Notes: generated by a model not told the origin, from the sequence alone. A DNA stretch of 64,000 nt from Vibrio cidicii (GCF_009763805.1 NZ_CP046804.1:2790001-2854000), one strand, 5' to 3'. Shown: positions 20,281 to 33,335, counted from the stretch's first letter. Numbers and translations are program-made.

Positions 20281-22347
20281 ATGGCAAAAGAATTTCTAAT
20301 TGAACTCGGTACTGAAGAGTTACCACCAAAGCAACTTCGCACGCTAGCGGAAGCTTTTGCTGCAAACTTTGCAGCAGAATTAAAAGCCGCAGACCTTGCT
20401 CATGAAGGCATTAAGTGGTTTGCAACGCCACGTCGTTTGGCGCTTAAAGTCGCTAACCTTGCTGAATGCCAAGCGGATAAAGTCGTTGAAAAACGTGGTC
20501 CTGCGATTGCGGTTGCTTTTGATGCAGATGGTCAACCCACAAAAGCTGCTGAAGGCTGGGCTCGTGGTAACGGTATCACGGTTGAACAAGCCGATCGCCT
20601 AAAGACAGACCAAGGCGAATGGCTGCTATTCAAACAAGAAGTGAAAGGCCAAGAAGCAAAAGCAGTGGTTGTCGAACTTGCCGCAAAAGCACTGGCTAAC
20701 CTGCCTATCGCGAAACCAATGCGTTGGGGTGATAAAGAAACTCAATTTATCCGCCCAGTTAAAACGCTAACCATTCTGTTCGGTGATGAACTTATCGAAG
20801 GTGAAATCCTTGGCGTAAGTTCGGCTCGCACTATCCGTGGTCACCGTTTCATGGGTGAAGCAGAATTTACTATCGATTCTGCCTCTCAATACCCAGCGAT
20901 TCTGGAAGAGCGCGGTAAAGTCATCGCTGATTACGATGCTCGTAAAGCCACCATCATTGCTGATGCACAAAAAGCAGCACAACAAGTTGGCGGCGTTGCA
21001 GACCTAGAAGATGACCTAGTAGAAGAAGTCACTTCACTGGTTGAATGGCCTGTTGTGCTTACTGCTAAGTTTGAAGAAAAGTTCCTCAAAGTACCTTCAG
21101 AAGCGTTGGTTTACACCATGAAAGGCGATCAGAAGTACTTCCCTGTCTATGACGCAGAGAAAAAACTGCTGCCTAACTTTATCTTCGTCTCTAACATCGA
21201 GTCTAAAGAGCCTCGCCATGTTATCGAAGGTAACGAGAAAGTGGTTCGTCCACGTCTTGCTGATGCCGAGTTCTTCTTCAACACTGACCGCAAGAGCAAA
21301 CTGATTGATCGCCTACCTCAGCTAGAAACGGCCATCTTCCAGCAAAAACTGGGCACCATCAAAGACAAAACAGACCGTATCACTGAGCTTGCTGGCTACA
21401 TTGCTGAGCAAATCGGTGCGGATGTTGAGAAATCAAAACGTGCTGGTCTGCTAGCTAAATGTGACCTAATGACATCAATGGTATTCGAGTTTACCGATAC
21501 TCAAGGTGTGATGGGCATGCACTACGCGCGCCACGACGGTGAAGCAGAAGAAGTAGCGGTAGCACTTAACGAGCAATACATGCCTCGTTTCGCTGGTGAT
21601 AGCTTGCCAACCAACGGGGTTTCTGCCGCGGTTGCGATGGCGGATAAGTTGGACACTATCGTCGGTATCTTCGGTATTGGCCAAGCGCCAAAAGGCTCTG
21701 ACCCATTTGCACTACGCCGCGCATCACTGGGTGTGCTGCGTATCATTGTTGAATACGGCTACAACCTAGATTTAGTCGATCTCGTTGCGAAAGCGAAATC
21801 ACTATTTGGCGATCGTCTGACTAATGAAAACGTTGAGCAAGATGTGATTGAGTTTATGCTCGGTCGTTTCCGTGCATGGTACCAAGATGAAGGTTTCAGT
21901 GTAGACATCATCCAAGCGGTACTGGCTCGTCGCCCAACCAAACCAGCAGACTTTGACCAACGTGTTAAAGCGGTTTCTCACTTCCGTGAGTTGGATGCAG
22001 CAGAATCACTGGCAGCAGCAAACAAACGCGTGGGTAACATTCTGGCGAAATTCGAAGGCGAGCTGCCAACTGAGATTGAGCTGTCTGTTCTACAGGAAGA
22101 TGCAGAAAAAGCGCTGGCTGAAAACGTTGAAGTACTCACAGAAGCGTTAGAGCCTGCGTTTGCAACGGGTAACTACCAACAAGCATTGAGCCAACTTGCT
22201 GCGCTGCGTGAGCCAGTCGATGCGTTCTTTGATAACGTAATGGTGATGGCAGATGACGAAGCGTTGAAGAAAAACCGCTTAACTCTGCTTAACAACCTAC
22301 GTAACCTGTTCTTGCAGATCGCCGATATTTCTCTGCTGCAGAAATAA
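20281..22347 (+). CDS. glyS: Glycine-tRNA ligase beta subunit GlyS
   Basis: Beta subunit of heterotetrameric glycyl-tRNA synthetase, needed for tRNA binding and activity. 688 aa, the usual length. Starts [17 protein letters not shown] at 20281, one base after the glyQ stop, with GAGG about 9 nt upstream. Family landmarks include [30 protein letters not shown], an HD-like segment near [16 protein letters not shown], and a C-terminal DALR-type helical domain. Frame intact throughout. Confidence 0.98.
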   Translation: MAKEFLIELGTEELPPKQLRTLAEAFAANFAAELKAADLAHEGIKWFATPRRLALKVANLAECQADKVVEKRGPAIAVAFDADGQPTKAAEGWARGNGITVEQADRLKTDQGEWLLFKQEVKGQEAKAVVVELAAKALANLPIAKPMRWGDKETQFIRPVKTLTILFGDELIEGEILGVSSARTIRGHRFMGEAEFTIDSASQYPAILEERGKVIADYDARKATIIADAQKAAQQVGGVADLEDDLVEEVTSLVEWPVVLTAKFEEKFLKVPSEALVYTMKGDQKYFPVYDAEKKLLPNFIFVSNIESKEPRHVIEGNEKVVRPRLADAEFFFNTDRKSKLIDRLPQLETAIFQQKLGTIKDKTDRITELAGYIAEQIGADVEKSKRAGLLAKCDLMTSMVFEFTDTQGVMGMHYARHDGEAEEVAVALNEQYMPRFAGDSLPTNGVSAAVAMADKLDTIVGIFGIGQAPKGSDPFALRRASLGVLRIIVEYGYNLDLVDLVAKAKSLFGDRLTNENVEQDVIEFMLGRFRAWYQDEGFSVDIIQAVLARRPTKPADFDQRVKAVSHFRELDAAESLAAANKRVGNILAKFEGELPTEIELSVLQEDAEKALAENVEVLTEALEPAFATGNYQQALSQLAALREPVDAFFDNVMVMADDEALKKNRLTLLNNLRNLFLQIADISLLQK

Positions 22348-22390
22348 CTCGACGTATCGCCAGATTTGTCGAATAAAATCGGCCAACTCA

Positions 22391-22421
22391 AGCCCAACTC
22401 CTCGGAGTTGGGCTTTGTTTT
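22391..22421 (+). terminator. Intrinsic terminator of glyQS
   Basis: Stem AGCCCAACTCC/GGAGTTGGGCT with a TC loop followed by TTGTTTTT. Confidence 0.9.
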
Positions 22422-22552
22422 TCTGCTGTGCCAGATATTGTGCTTTGCCTCGCAATCACATTCAGGTATGTTCAATGTTTACTCGACCAGCCAGCAACGT
22501 ACTGGCCTTTTAGGTACACAAAGCAATCACAATGAATTAGGTATAAAAACAC

Positions 22553-23803
22553 ATGCAGTTTTCAAAGTTTGGTGAAAAGTTTAATCAGTATTCCGGTATT
22601 ACCCAGTTGATGGACGATTTGAATGATGGTCTACGCACTCCCGGTGCCATCATGCTCGGTGGTGGCAACCCTGCGGCCATTCCAGCCATGCTCGATTACT
22701 TTCATCAAGCCAGCGCGGACATGCTGGCCAGTGGCGAACTGGTCGCGGCCCTTGCTAATTACGACGGCCCGCAAGGCAAAGATGTGTTTATAAAAGCCTT
22801 AGCGAAACTGCTCAAAGAAACTTACGGCTGGAACATCAGCGAGAAAAACATCAGCCTGACCAACGGTAGCCAAAGCGGTTTCTTCTACTTGTTTAATCTG
22901 TTTGCTGGCAAGCAGAGCGATGGGTCGCACAAGAAAATCCTATTGCCACTCGCCCCAGAATACATTGGCTATGCCGACGCGGGAATCGATGAAGATATCT
23001 TTGTCTCTTACCGCCCAGAAATTGAACTGCTCGACAATAGCCTGTTTAAATATCACGTCGACTTCGAACAGCTCAAAGTCGATGACTCGGTTGCCGCTAT
23101 TTGCGCCTCGCGTCCGACCAACCCAACTGGCAATGTACTGACCGATGAAGAGATCGCCAAACTGGATAAGCTCGCGCAAGAAAATAATATCCCGCTGATC
23201 ATCGACAATGCCTATGGCCTCCCCTTCCCGAACATCATCTTCGAAGATGTGCAGCCCTTTTGGAATGAGAACACCATCTTATGCATGAGCCTCTCCAAAC
23301 TTGGCCTACCGGGTGTGCGTTGTGGCATCGTCATCGCCAGCGAAGCGGTAACGCAAGCACTAACCAATATGAACGGCATCATTAGCTTGGCACCCGGCAG
23401 CATGGGCCCCGCGCTCGGCCATCATATGATCCGTCAAGACGATCTGCTGGCTCTGAGCTCGCAAGTGATTAAGCCTTTTTACCAGCACAAGTCGCAGCGC
23501 GCGGTCACGCTGCTGCAAGAGGCGATTCAGGATGTGCGTTTTCGTATCCACAAACCGGAGGGGGCGATCTTCTTATGGCTGTGGTTTGATGAATTGCCAA
23601 TCACCACCATGGCGCTTTACCAACGTCTTAAAGCACGCGGCGTATTGATTGTGCCGGGAGAATATTTCTTTATTGGCCAAGAAGAGAGTTGGGAGCACGC
23701 CCATCAGTGTTTGCGCATGAACTATGTGCAGGACGATGAGAAGATGCAGCAAGGCATCGCGATCATCGCCGAAGAGGTGGCTAAAGCCTACCAACAAGGG
23801 TAA
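22553..23803 (+). CDS. avtA: Valine-pyruvate aminotransferase AvtA
   Basis: PLP-dependent class I aminotransferase (transaminase C) interconverting valine and 2-oxoisovalerate with alanine/pyruvate. 416 aa, the family length. Motifs: MLGGGNPAAIP near the N-terminus, SRPTNPTGNVLT, LIIDNAYGLPFPNI, and the PLP lysine in SLSKLGLPGVRCG. Stand-alone gene between the glyQS terminator and a bidirectional terminator shared with ibpA. Confidence 0.94.
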   Translation: MQFSKFGEKFNQYSGITQLMDDLNDGLRTPGAIMLGGGNPAAIPAMLDYFHQASADMLASGELVAALANYDGPQGKDVFIKALAKLLKETYGWNISEKNISLTNGSQSGFFYLFNLFAGKQSDGSHKKILLPLAPEYIGYADAGIDEDIFVSYRPEIELLDNSLFKYHVDFEQLKVDDSVAAICASRPTNPTGNVLTDEEIAKLDKLAQENNIPLIIDNAYGLPFPNIIFEDVQPFWNENTILCMSLSKLGLPGVRCGIVIASEAVTQALTNMNGIISLAPGSMGPALGHHMIRQDDLLALSSQVIKPFYQHKSQRAVTLLQEAIQDVRFRIHKPEGAIFLWLWFDELPITTMALYQRLKARGVLIVPGEYFFIGQEESWEHAHQCLRMNYVQDDEKMQQGIAIIAEEVAKAYQQG

Positions 23804-23832
23804 GCGCGAAGTTGTGAACTCGCCGATAAACG

Positions 23833-23860
23833 AAGAGCGCCAACACGGGCGCTCTTTTCT
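23833..23860. terminator. Bidirectional terminator between avtA and ibpA
   Basis: Stem AAGAGCGCC/GGGCGCTCTT with TTCT following; the convergent gene placement fits use from both sides. Confidence 0.7.
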
Positions 23861-23879
23861 CATCTCAATTGGGTAAGAT

Positions 23880-24317
23880 TTATCTGTTTTCCAGCAACTG
23901 GCCGTTACCGATAGCAATCTTACGCGGCTGCATCGCTTCAGGAATTTCACGCACTAAATCGATGTGCAATAGGCCATTTTCCATCGATGCGCCCACCACT
24001 TTCACGTAATCGGCCAACTGGAACTTACGCTCAAAGTCGCGCTCTGCGATGCCTTGATAAACGTAGTTTTTGCCTTCTTCCTCTTTACGCTCGCCTTTCA
24101 CAATCAGCAGATTTTCATTTTGTGTCAGATCAAGCTGCTCTTCAGCAAACCCAGCGACTGCCATGGTGATGCGGTAGTTGTGCTCATCTTTCTGCTCAAT
24201 ATTGTATGGAGGGTAACCGCCTGAGCTGTTTTTCGCCGCATTGGCTTCCATCAGGTTCAACAGACGATCAAAACCAATCGCGTTGCGGTACAGTGGTGTG
24301 AAATCTACATTACGCAT
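23880..24317 (-). CDS. ibpA: Small heat-shock protein IbpA (Hsp20 family)
   Basis: ATP-independent holdase binding unfolding proteins. 145 aa; the N-terminus [19 protein letters not shown] is clearly IbpA-like. The alpha-crystallin domain runs from about residue 37 ([16 protein letters not shown]) to 125, with [15 protein letters not shown] and the ending ARG-type segment MQPRKIAI. Single copy here, without a neighbouring ibpB. It is preceded by a sigma-32 promoter and a ROSE-like leader, so control is expected at both transcription and translation. Confidence 0.95.
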   Translation of the reverse strand: MRNVDFTPLYRNAIGFDRLLNLMEANAAKNSSGGYPPYNIEQKDEHNYRITMAVAGFAEEQLDLTQNENLLIVKGERKEEEGKNYVYQGIAERDFERKFQLADYVKVVGASMENGLLHIDLVREIPEAMQPRKIAIGNGQLLENR

Positions 24318-24490
24318 AATTCTATCCTCTTAATTTAAGCAATAGTCTTGCCCAGTAATGGTCGGGCGAAGAGTTTCCCAAACACCATTCCTCTCAATCG
24401 GGACATGGGTGGAACAAGTTGTCAGTCTTGACCCGGTTCATCCTCAACAGAGCAATGCGGGTCACGGTAAAGGCCCTTACGGCGCCTTCA
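24318..24490 (-). promoter_or_regulatory. ROSE-like RNA thermometer in the ibpA leader
   Basis: The leader is about 170 nt. Its last hairpin (24322-24345, minus strand) pairs CTATTG with the ribosome site AGGATAG around a CTTA/TAAG stem. The G of TTGC faces a G of the AGGA with a bulged A, the hallmark of ROSE elements. Upstream arms GTCAGT/ACTGAC, GACCCG/CGGGTC and GCCC/GGGC can form further stems. Heat would open the ribosome site. Confidence 0.8.
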
Positions 24491-24497
24491 CTGACAG

Positions 24498-24526
24498 ATA
24501 TAAGGACGAGAAAAATCGCTTTCAAG
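24498..24526 (-). promoter_or_regulatory. Sigma-32 heat-shock promoter of ibpA
   Basis: Minus strand CTTGAAA (24520-24526), 14 bp, then CCTTATAT (24498-24505), close to the sigma-32 consensus CTTGAAA...CCCCATNT. Confidence 0.8.
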
Positions 24527-24566
24527 AGTAAAAAGAAAAATTTTTTAACGAAGAACATAGCAGGCA

Positions 24567-24600
24567 TAAAAAAAGCGCGGGCATAGAACCCGCGCTTTAT
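24567..24600 (-). terminator. Intrinsic terminator after gyrB
   Basis: Minus strand stem AAAGCGCGGG/CCCGCGCTTT with loop TTCTATG, followed by a run of T. It closes the dnaA-dnaN-recF-gyrB cluster. Confidence 0.92.
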
Positions 24601-24621
24601 TTGAGCTAGAAAAGAGACTGA

Positions 24622-27040
<2,419 letters not shown>

Positions 27041-27058
27041 GAGTTACTCTCTCATTAT

Positions 27059-28138
27059 TTATCCTTGCTCAATCACACCCTGATCCACATGGAACAGTTT
27101 CCCTGCCTCATCTCGCATGTCCGCGATCTGGTTTTCGGTAATTGAGCTTACAAAAACTTGAGCCCCCGTCGCTTTGAGGCAATCTGCCAAACGCTTGCGA
27201 CGTTGACTGTCTAATTCTGACGCAAAATCATCTATCAAATAAATGCATTGCTTACCGGTCATTTCCGTTAGGTGCTGCCCCTGCGCCAAACGCAGTGCGC
27301 ACACCATGAGTTTCAGTTGGCCACGTGACAGCACATCTTCCACCGGCGTGCCATTCACTTTGATGCGTAAATCCGCTTTATTCGGCCCACTGAAGGTATA
27401 GCCAAGCGCCTGATCCCGTTCGAAGTTTTTCTCGAGGATCTGCTGATAAGGCGTCTCTTTGTCCCAGCCGCGATAGTACTTCAGCTGAATATCAAACTCT
27501 GGCAAAAAATCGCGACACAGTTGCTCGGCTTTGCTTTGCATCTGCTCGACATAATGCTCACGCCATTGGCTTATCTGCTCCGCCAAGCGCGCCATTTCTT
27601 GATCCCAATAACTGAGTTCACGGTAGCTTCTGGCGGTTTTGAGCAAGGCATTGCGCTGCTTGTTGAGACGCTTAAAGCGCCCCCAAGCATCAAAAAAGGC
27701 AGCTTCGCTATGAAACACGCCCCAATCGATAAAAGCGCGGCGATGTTTCGGCCCATCGGTCAACAGATCAAACCCTTCTGGATGAATCAGTTGCAGTGGC
27801 AGAACCTGCGCCAACTGAGCGAGCTTTTGCCCAGACTGACCGCCTATTTTAACCTCTGTTGTGCCGTCGCGCTGCTTATTAATGCCAACGGGTAGCTCAA
27901 ATTGATCCGAGTTCAAAAAACGACCATGAACAAACAGTTGGTCACACTCATTTTGAATCACTCGACCAGTCAGCGCGCTGCGAAACGAGCGACCATGTCC
28001 CAATAAGTAGACCGCTTCTAGCACACTGGTTTTACCGCTGCCATTGGGGCCGATAAGAAAGTTAAAGCCTGGTGACAAGGCGATGTCACAGGCTTTGATA
28101 TTACGAAATTGCTGAATAATCAGACGAGAAAGCGGCAT
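27059..28138 (-). CDS. recF: DNA replication/repair protein RecF
   Basis: SMC-like ABC ATPase that helps load RecA at gaps through the RecFOR pathway. 359 aa, typical. Walker A is [20 protein letters not shown] near residue 30, ABC-type signature [19 protein letters not shown], and Walker [12 protein letters not shown]. It lies between dnaN (9 bp) and gyrB (18 bp) in the classical order. Confidence 0.97.
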   Translation of the reverse strand: MPLSRLIIQQFRNIKACDIALSPGFNFLIGPNGSGKTSVLEAVYLLGHGRSFRSALTGRVIQNECDQLFVHGRFLNSDQFELPVGINKQRDGTTEVKIGGQSGQKLAQLAQVLPLQLIHPEGFDLLTDGPKHRRAFIDWGVFHSEAAFFDAWGRFKRLNKQRNALLKTARSYRELSYWDQEMARLAEQISQWREHYVEQMQSKAEQLCRDFLPEFDIQLKYYRGWDKETPYQQILEKNFERDQALGYTFSGPNKADLRIKVNGTPVEDVLSRGQLKLMVCALRLAQGQHLTEMTGKQCIYLIDDFASELDSQRRKRLADCLKATGAQVFVSSITENQIADMRDEAGKLFHVDQGVIEQG

Positions 28139-28147
28139 TCAATCAGC

Positions 28148-29248
28148 TTACAGGCGGATCGGCATCACGACGTACATGGCGCTGTCGTCGTCGACATTTT
28201 CAATCAGCGCACTGGCGTTGGCATCCGACATCGAAATACGCACTTTGTCACAGCGCAGTGTATTGAGCACATCCAGCACGTAACTGACGTTAAAGCCAAT
28301 TTCAATCGCTTCGCCTTCAAAAGAGACATCCAGCATCTCTTCTGCTTCTTCCTGCTCCGGGTTATTGGCGGTAATGCGCATATCACTGCCAGCTAAATTC
28401 ACCCGTACGCCACGGAATTTTTCATTCGACAAAATCGCCGCACGCGCGAACGATTGACGCAGCTCGTCACAACTGGCTTCAAGCGTTTTTGTGGTGTGCT
28501 GCGGCATAACGCGACGATAATCTGGGAACCGGCCATCCACCAGCTTAGAGGTGAAGACAAAGTTATTAACTTCAGCGCGCAGGTTGGAGCTGCCAATTTG
28601 CAGCATCACAGGCTGTTCTGGCGCATCGAGCAATTTAACCAGCTCTTGCACCCCTTTGCGCGGCACAATGATCTGTTTTTGTGCGAAATCGGCGCCGAGT
28701 GCAACTTGCGAGACCGCCATACGGTGCCCGTCGGTCGCCACGCTGCGCAGGGTGGTGCCATCAATTTCAAACAGCATGCCGTTGAGATAGTAGCGTACAT
28801 CTTGGTTCGCCATGGAGAACTGCGTCTTCTCAATCAGCGCGCGCAGTTCGCCTTGCGTCAGCGACACTTCAACGTCACTTTGCCAATCTTCAATATTCGG
28901 GAAATCGTTGGCTGGCAACGTTGCCAGCGAGAAGCGGCTGCGGCCTGAGCGCAATTGCACGCGATCGCCTTCAAGGACAAAGGTAATCCGCGCGTCATCG
29001 GGTAAACCGCGGCAAATATCGAGAAATTTACGCGAGGGCACCGTAATGCTGCCCGCTTCAAATTCCCCTTCCAAGGTGACGCGGCTAATCAGCTCGACTT
29101 CCAAATCAGTCGCGGTCATCGACAACTGACCATTATCGACCTTGATTAACAAGTTACCCAAAATAGGCAAAGTAGGACGGCCACCCAGAGCACCGGAGAC
29201 CTGTTGCAGCGGTTTAATAAAATGACTACGTTCAATGGTAAATTTCAT
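28148..29248 (-). CDS. dnaN: DNA polymerase III beta sliding clamp
   Basis: Ring-shaped processivity clamp, a dimer of three-domain subunits. 366 aa, matching E. coli. Starts MKFTIERSHFIKPLQQVSGAL and ends with the hallmark SAMYVVMPIRL; GRPTLPILGNLL near residue 22 and YYLNGMLFEIDG are clamp signatures. It lies 63 bp downstream of dnaA and 9 bp upstream of recF. Confidence 0.98.
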   Translation of the reverse strand: MKFTIERSHFIKPLQQVSGALGGRPTLPILGNLLIKVDNGQLSMTATDLEVELISRVTLEGEFEAGSITVPSRKFLDICRGLPDDARITFVLEGDRVQLRSGRSRFSLATLPANDFPNIEDWQSDVEVSLTQGELRALIEKTQFSMANQDVRYYLNGMLFEIDGTTLRSVATDGHRMAVSQVALGADFAQKQIIVPRKGVQELVKLLDAPEQPVMLQIGSSNLRAEVNNFVFTSKLVDGRFPDYRRVMPQHTTKTLEASCDELRQSFARAAILSNEKFRGVRVNLAGSDMRITANNPEQEEAEEMLDVSFEGEAIEIGFNVSYVLDVLNTLRCDKVRISMSDANASALIENVDDDSAMYVVMPIRL

Positions 29249-29311
29249 GCTTGGCTCTTTACGCTGTCAGCTCAAATTGGGATTTGCTTAGAATTCTGCC
29301 ATTTTAACCGA

Positions 29312-30718
29312 TTAGGACGATAAGGTGCGAATCAAGTTCGAGTAATCTTCTTTAATGTCATGGCTCTCTTCACGTAGCTGCTCAATTTTACGGCAGGCAT
29401 GCAAAACCGTGGTGTGGTCACGGCCACCAAACGCATCGCCGATTTCCGGCAGGCTGTGGTTGGTGAGCTCTTTCGCCAGCGCCATCGCCAGTTGACGCGG
29501 GCGCGCAACGGAGCGGGAACGGCGTTTTGAAAGCAGATCCGCCACTTTGATTTTGTAGTATTCCGCGACAGTCTTTTGAATGTTGTCGATGGTGACCAGC
29601 TTCTCTTGCAGCGCCAACAAATCGCGCAGCGCTTCACGCACAAAATCGATGGTGATCGGACGACCGGTGAAGTTCGCGTTAGCAATCACGCGGTTTAGTG
29701 CACCTTCAAGCTCACGCACGTTGGATCGCAGACGTTTGGCAATAAAGAAAGCCACTTCGTCCGCCAAATGAATTTGGTGATCTTCGGCTTTCTTCATCAA
29801 GATTGCCACGCGAGTTTCCAGCTCGGGCGGCTCAATCGCTACCGTCAAACCCCAACCAAAGCGTGATTTCAGACGATCCTCAACGCCACTGATCTCTTTC
29901 GGATAGCGGTCTGAAGTGAGGATGATCTGTTGGTTGCCTTCTAAAAGTGCGTTAAAAGTGTGGAAGAACTCTTCTTGTGAACGCTCTTTGTTGGCGAAGA
30001 ATTGGATGTCATCGATAAGCAGTGCATCGACGCTACGGTAGTAACGTTTGAACTCTTCAATCGCGTTGTTTTGCAGCGCTTTCACCATATCTTGCACAAA
30101 ACGCTCTGAGTGCATGTACACCACTTTCGCGTTAGGTTTGTTATCCACAATGGCATTGCCGACCGCGTGCAACAAGTGGGTTTTACCTAAACCCGTTCCA
30201 CCGTATAAAAAGAGAGGGTTGTAGGCACCGCCTGGGTTATCCGCCACCTGACGCGCCGCCGCCAAACCCAATTGGTTTGACTTACCTTCAACAAAGTTAT
30301 TGAACTTATGTTTCGGGTTCACGTTGGAGCGGTGGTTGATGTCCGCAATCGCTTGGGCATCATCATCCCACGTTTTATGCACTGGTTTACGGGCGTGCAG
30401 TTGTGCGGGAGCTGACGACTCCGCCGCCACGTCGGCTGGTGTACGGGTCGGTGCAGGCTTTGGCGCGGCCACGGGCCGACTACCGATCTCAAAGCGCAGA
30501 TTGGGAATGTCATGACCGCAATATTCCTGCAGCAGGCGATTGATGCTGTTGAGGTATTTATCACGCACCCAGTCTAGTACGAAGCGGTTAGGAGCAAACA
30601 AGGTGAGCGTGTTGCCATTGAGCTCCGCTTGTAACGGACGGACCCACATGCTGAATTCTGTAGCTGGTAGCTCTTCTTGAAGCCGCTGCATACATTGCAA
30701 CCAAAGCGAAGATGACAC
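29312..30718 (-). CDS. dnaA: Chromosomal replication initiator DnaA
   Basis: AAA+ initiator that binds DnaA boxes in oriC and opens the duplex. 468 aa. Domain I (helicase loading) starts [16 protein letters not shown]; a proline/alanine-rich linker spans about 85-110; Walker A is [16 protein letters not shown] and Walker B is [10 protein letters not shown]. Domain IV carries the box-binding motif [16 protein letters not shown]. The start is GTG at 30718, as in E. coli, with a G-rich ribosome site 4-5 nt upstream. The origin lies about 15 kb away at 46.1-46.4 kb. Confidence 0.98.
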   Translation of the reverse strand: MSSSLWLQCMQRLQEELPATEFSMWVRPLQAELNGNTLTLFAPNRFVLDWVRDKYLNSINRLLQEYCGHDIPNLRFEIGSRPVAAPKPAPTRTPADVAAESSAPAQLHARKPVHKTWDDDAQAIADINHRSNVNPKHKFNNFVEGKSNQLGLAAARQVADNPGGAYNPLFLYGGTGLGKTHLLHAVGNAIVDNKPNAKVVYMHSERFVQDMVKALQNNAIEEFKRYYRSVDALLIDDIQFFANKERSQEEFFHTFNALLEGNQQIILTSDRYPKEISGVEDRLKSRFGWGLTVAIEPPELETRVAILMKKAEDHQIHLADEVAFFIAKRLRSNVRELEGALNRVIANANFTGRPITIDFVREALRDLLALQEKLVTIDNIQKTVAEYYKIKVADLLSKRRSRSVARPRQLAMALAKELTNHSLPEIGDAFGGRDHTTVLHACRKIEQLREESHDIKEDYSNLIRTLSS

Positions 30719-30957
30719 GGTGCCCCCACGGATGTAAGAAATGATCGGAAAAGATTGGCAATTTTACCTGTTGATAACCGAGATCGCCAGCGATTGATCG
30801 AGGATCCAGTGAATAAGATCCAAGTTATTCACAATATTTTCGACATATTTTGCGAGATCATCACACCTTGCCCGCGCTTTACCCACATAAGGATCCACTT
30901 TTCCCAGGATCTTCGCCATTTATCCCCAGAATCCACTAAGCGCGCTACCATCTGGTT
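30719..30957 (-). promoter_or_regulatory. dnaA control region with GATC cluster and DnaA box
   Basis: Eight GATC sites lie between 30743 and 30911, well above chance for about 170 bp, and a DnaA box TTATTCACA is at 30825-30833. This fits autorepression by DnaA and SeqA sequestration of newly replicated dnaA, as in E. coli. I do not call -35/-10 hexamers. The remainder up to 31038 holds the upstream region of the divergent ABC importer genes. Confidence 0.75.
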
Positions 30958-31038
30958 ATGAATCATAACAACTTGTTATTTATTCTAGTGAGACAATTCA
31001 CATTAACATCACGCCCTATAATTCTGAGGAGTCACAAA

Positions 31039-31791
31039 ATGAAAAACTGGATTAAAGCAAGTATTGCTGCCATTGCTCTGTCTGCCGCGACCACCCAAGC
31101 TCTCGCTCAAGAAGTGGTAAAAGTGGGGATGTCTGGCCGTTATTTCCCATTTACTTTTGTACAGAAAGATAAGCTACAAGGCTTTGAAGTCGACATGTGG
31201 GATGAGATCGGTAAACGCAATGGCTACCAAATCGAGTACGTGACGGCAAACTTCTCAGGTCTGTTTGGTTTGCTGGAAACCGGACGCATTGATACCATCT
31301 CCAACCAGATCACCATCACGGAAGCACGCAAGGCAAAATACCTATTTGCTGACCCGTACGTGATCGATGGCGCGCAAATCACGGTGCGTAAAGGCAACGA
31401 CAGCATTCAAGGCATTGACGATCTCGCCGGCAAAACAGTCGCGGTCAACCTTGGCTCAAATTTCGAGCAGTTGCTGCGCAGCTATGACAAAGACGGCAAA
31501 ATCAAGGTGAAAACCTACGAAACGGGCATTGAGCATGATGTGGCGCTCGGCCGTGCCGATGCCTTTGTCATGGACCGTTTGTCGGCACTGGAACTGATCA
31601 AAAAAACCGGCCTTCCACTACAATTGGCAGGTAAGCCGTTTGAAACCATCGCCAATGCGTGGCCGTTTGTGAACAATGAGCGCGGTGCTAAGCTGCAAGG
31701 CGAAGTAAACCAAGCTCTCGCGGCAATGCGTGCCGACGGTACAGTAGAGAAAATTTCGCTCAAGTGGTTTGGTGCCGATATCACTAAGTAA
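31039..31791 (+). CDS. Polar amino-acid ABC transporter, periplasmic binding protein
   Basis: Family 3 solute-binding protein of 250 aa. The signal peptide is clear (MKNWIKASIAAIALSAATTQ, then ALAQ cleavage), followed by VGMSGRYFPFTFVQKDKLQGF and the GFEVDMWDEIGKR signature. GAGGAG lies 7 nt before the ATG at 31039; an upstream in-frame ATG at 30958 lacks support. First gene of a binding protein-permease-ATPase operon. It resembles cystine or polar amino-acid importers; the ligand is inferred only to that level. Confidence 0.9.
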   Translation: MKNWIKASIAAIALSAATTQALAQEVVKVGMSGRYFPFTFVQKDKLQGFEVDMWDEIGKRNGYQIEYVTANFSGLFGLLETGRIDTISNQITITEARKAKYLFADPYVIDGAQITVRKGNDSIQGIDDLAGKTVAVNLGSNFEQLLRSYDKDGKIKVKTYETGIEHDVALGRADAFVMDRLSALELIKKTGLPLQLAGKPFETIANAWPFVNNERGAKLQGEVNQALAAMRADGTVEKISLKWFGADITK

Positions 31792-31874
31792 GTGCACGCA
31801 CACTCGATAACTCTGTTTTTTACTCAAGGTGGAAGCGCGTATTCCACCTTTTCTCGTCTTTAAAGGTAAGTGAT

Positions 31875-32546
31875 ATGGGATTTGATTTTAACTATATGCT
31901 CGAGCTATTGCCGATCCTGCTCAAGTACCTTGGTACGACGATGGAGATGGCCGCGTGGGGATTAGTCTTCTCTCTGATCCTTGCCGTTGTACTGGCCAAT
32001 CTGCGCGTCTTCCGTGTTCCGGTATTAGATCAGCTTAGCCAACTGTACATCAGCTTTTTCCGTGGCACTCCGCTGTTGGTGCAACTGTTCCTTCTCTATT
32101 ACGGTTTGCCGCAAGTCTTTCCTCTGCTGGTGGGCATCGATGCCTTTTCCGCCGCCGTGATCGGTTTAACGCTGCACTTCGCCGCATACATGGCGGAAAG
32201 CATCCGTGCCGCCATCATCGGCATCGACCGAAGCCAAATGGAAGCGAGCTTGTCGGTCGGCATGACCACTAGCCAAGCGATGCGCCGCGTCATTCTGCCA
32301 CAAGCGACCCGCGTAGCACTGCCTTCCTTGATGAATTACTTCATCGACATGATCAAATCCACCTCGCTGGCGTTTACTTTAGGCGTGGCCGAAATCATGG
32401 CCAAAGCGCAGATGGAAGCGTCGTCCAGCTTCCGCTTTTTTGAAGCCTTCCTCGCGGTGGCACTGATTTATTGGGGCGTGGTGTTGATTCTCACCCGCGT
32501 GCAAACTTGGGCCGAAGCCAAACTGAATAAGGCGTATGTACGATGA
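31875..32546 (+). CDS. Polar amino-acid ABC transporter permease
   Basis: 223-aa inner-membrane permease of the HisM/GlnP type with about five hydrophobic segments. It shows LYISFFRGTPLLVQLFLLYYG and the EAA cytoplasmic loop (EASLSVGMTTSQAMRRVILPQA) that docks the ATPase. Its stop overlaps the start of the ATPase gene by 4 bp, so the two are translationally coupled. Partner of the binding protein upstream. Confidence 0.93.
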   Translation: MGFDFNYMLELLPILLKYLGTTMEMAAWGLVFSLILAVVLANLRVFRVPVLDQLSQLYISFFRGTPLLVQLFLLYYGLPQVFPLLVGIDAFSAAVIGLTLHFAAYMAESIRAAIIGIDRSQMEASLSVGMTTSQAMRRVILPQATRVALPSLMNYFIDMIKSTSLAFTLGVAEIMAKAQMEASSSFRFFEAFLAVALIYWGVVLILTRVQTWAEAKLNKAYVR

Positions 32547-33281
32547 TTAAACTGAGCAACATTCATAAACGCTACGGCGACAGCGAAGTCTTGAAAGGGA
32601 TCGACATTGAGATTAAGCAAGGCGAGATCATCGTCATCATCGGTTCAAGTGGCACCGGGAAATCGACCTTATTGCGCTGCGTTAACTTTCTTGAGCAAGC
32701 CGATCAAGGCACCATCACCATTGATGACATCAGCGTCGACACGCAAAATCACAGCAAAGCCGAAGTGTTAGCACTGCGTCGCCGCACGGGGTTTGTGTTT
32801 CAAAACTACGCGCTGTTTGCCCACCTGACGGCACGACAAAACATTGCCGAAGGCCTAGTCACCGTGCGTGGCTGGAAGAAAGCCGATGCCCTCAAGCGCG
32901 CACAGCAAATTCTGGACGACATCGGCCTTGGCGACAAAGGTGACAGCTATCCCGCCGCGCTCTCTGGCGGCCAGCAACAGCGCGTCGGTATTGGCCGCGC
33001 CATGGCGCTGCAACCTGAAACTGCTGCTCTTCGATGAGCCGACTTCAGCGCTCGACCCAGAATGGGTCGGTGAAGTACTGGCGCTGATGAAAAAACTCGC
33101 CACGCAACATCAAACCATGCTGGTGGTGACGCATGAGATGCAATTTGCCAAAGAGGTCGCCGACCGAGTGATCTTTATGGCAGAAGGAAACATTGTTGAA
33201 CAAGGATCTCCACAGGATATCTTCGATAATCCACAAGATCCTCGACTACAAAAATTCCTTCGTCAAGTTGGAGAGCGGTAA
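32543..33281 (+). CDS. Polar amino-acid ABC transporter ATPase, with an apparent +1 frameshift
   Basis: ABC ATPase energising the importer. Walker A is [19 protein letters not shown], signature [19 protein letters not shown], and Walker [20 protein letters not shown]. The frame breaks at 33018-33020. Removing one A from GAAAC restores [19 protein letters not shown] and a normal protein of about 245 aa. ATPase and permease overlap by 4 bp. Third gene of the operon inserted between dnaA and rpmH. Confidence 0.9.
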
Positions 33282-33307
33282 AGATCCCAACAAAGATCGC
33301 GAGATCC

Positions 33308-33335
33308 TTGAGATTTTACTCACACTCCGTATAAT
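33308..33335 (+). promoter_or_regulatory. rpmH upstream promoter
   Basis: TTGAGA (33308-33313), 16-bp spacer, TATAAT (33330-33335), followed by a G/C-rich discriminator. Confidence 0.65.
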
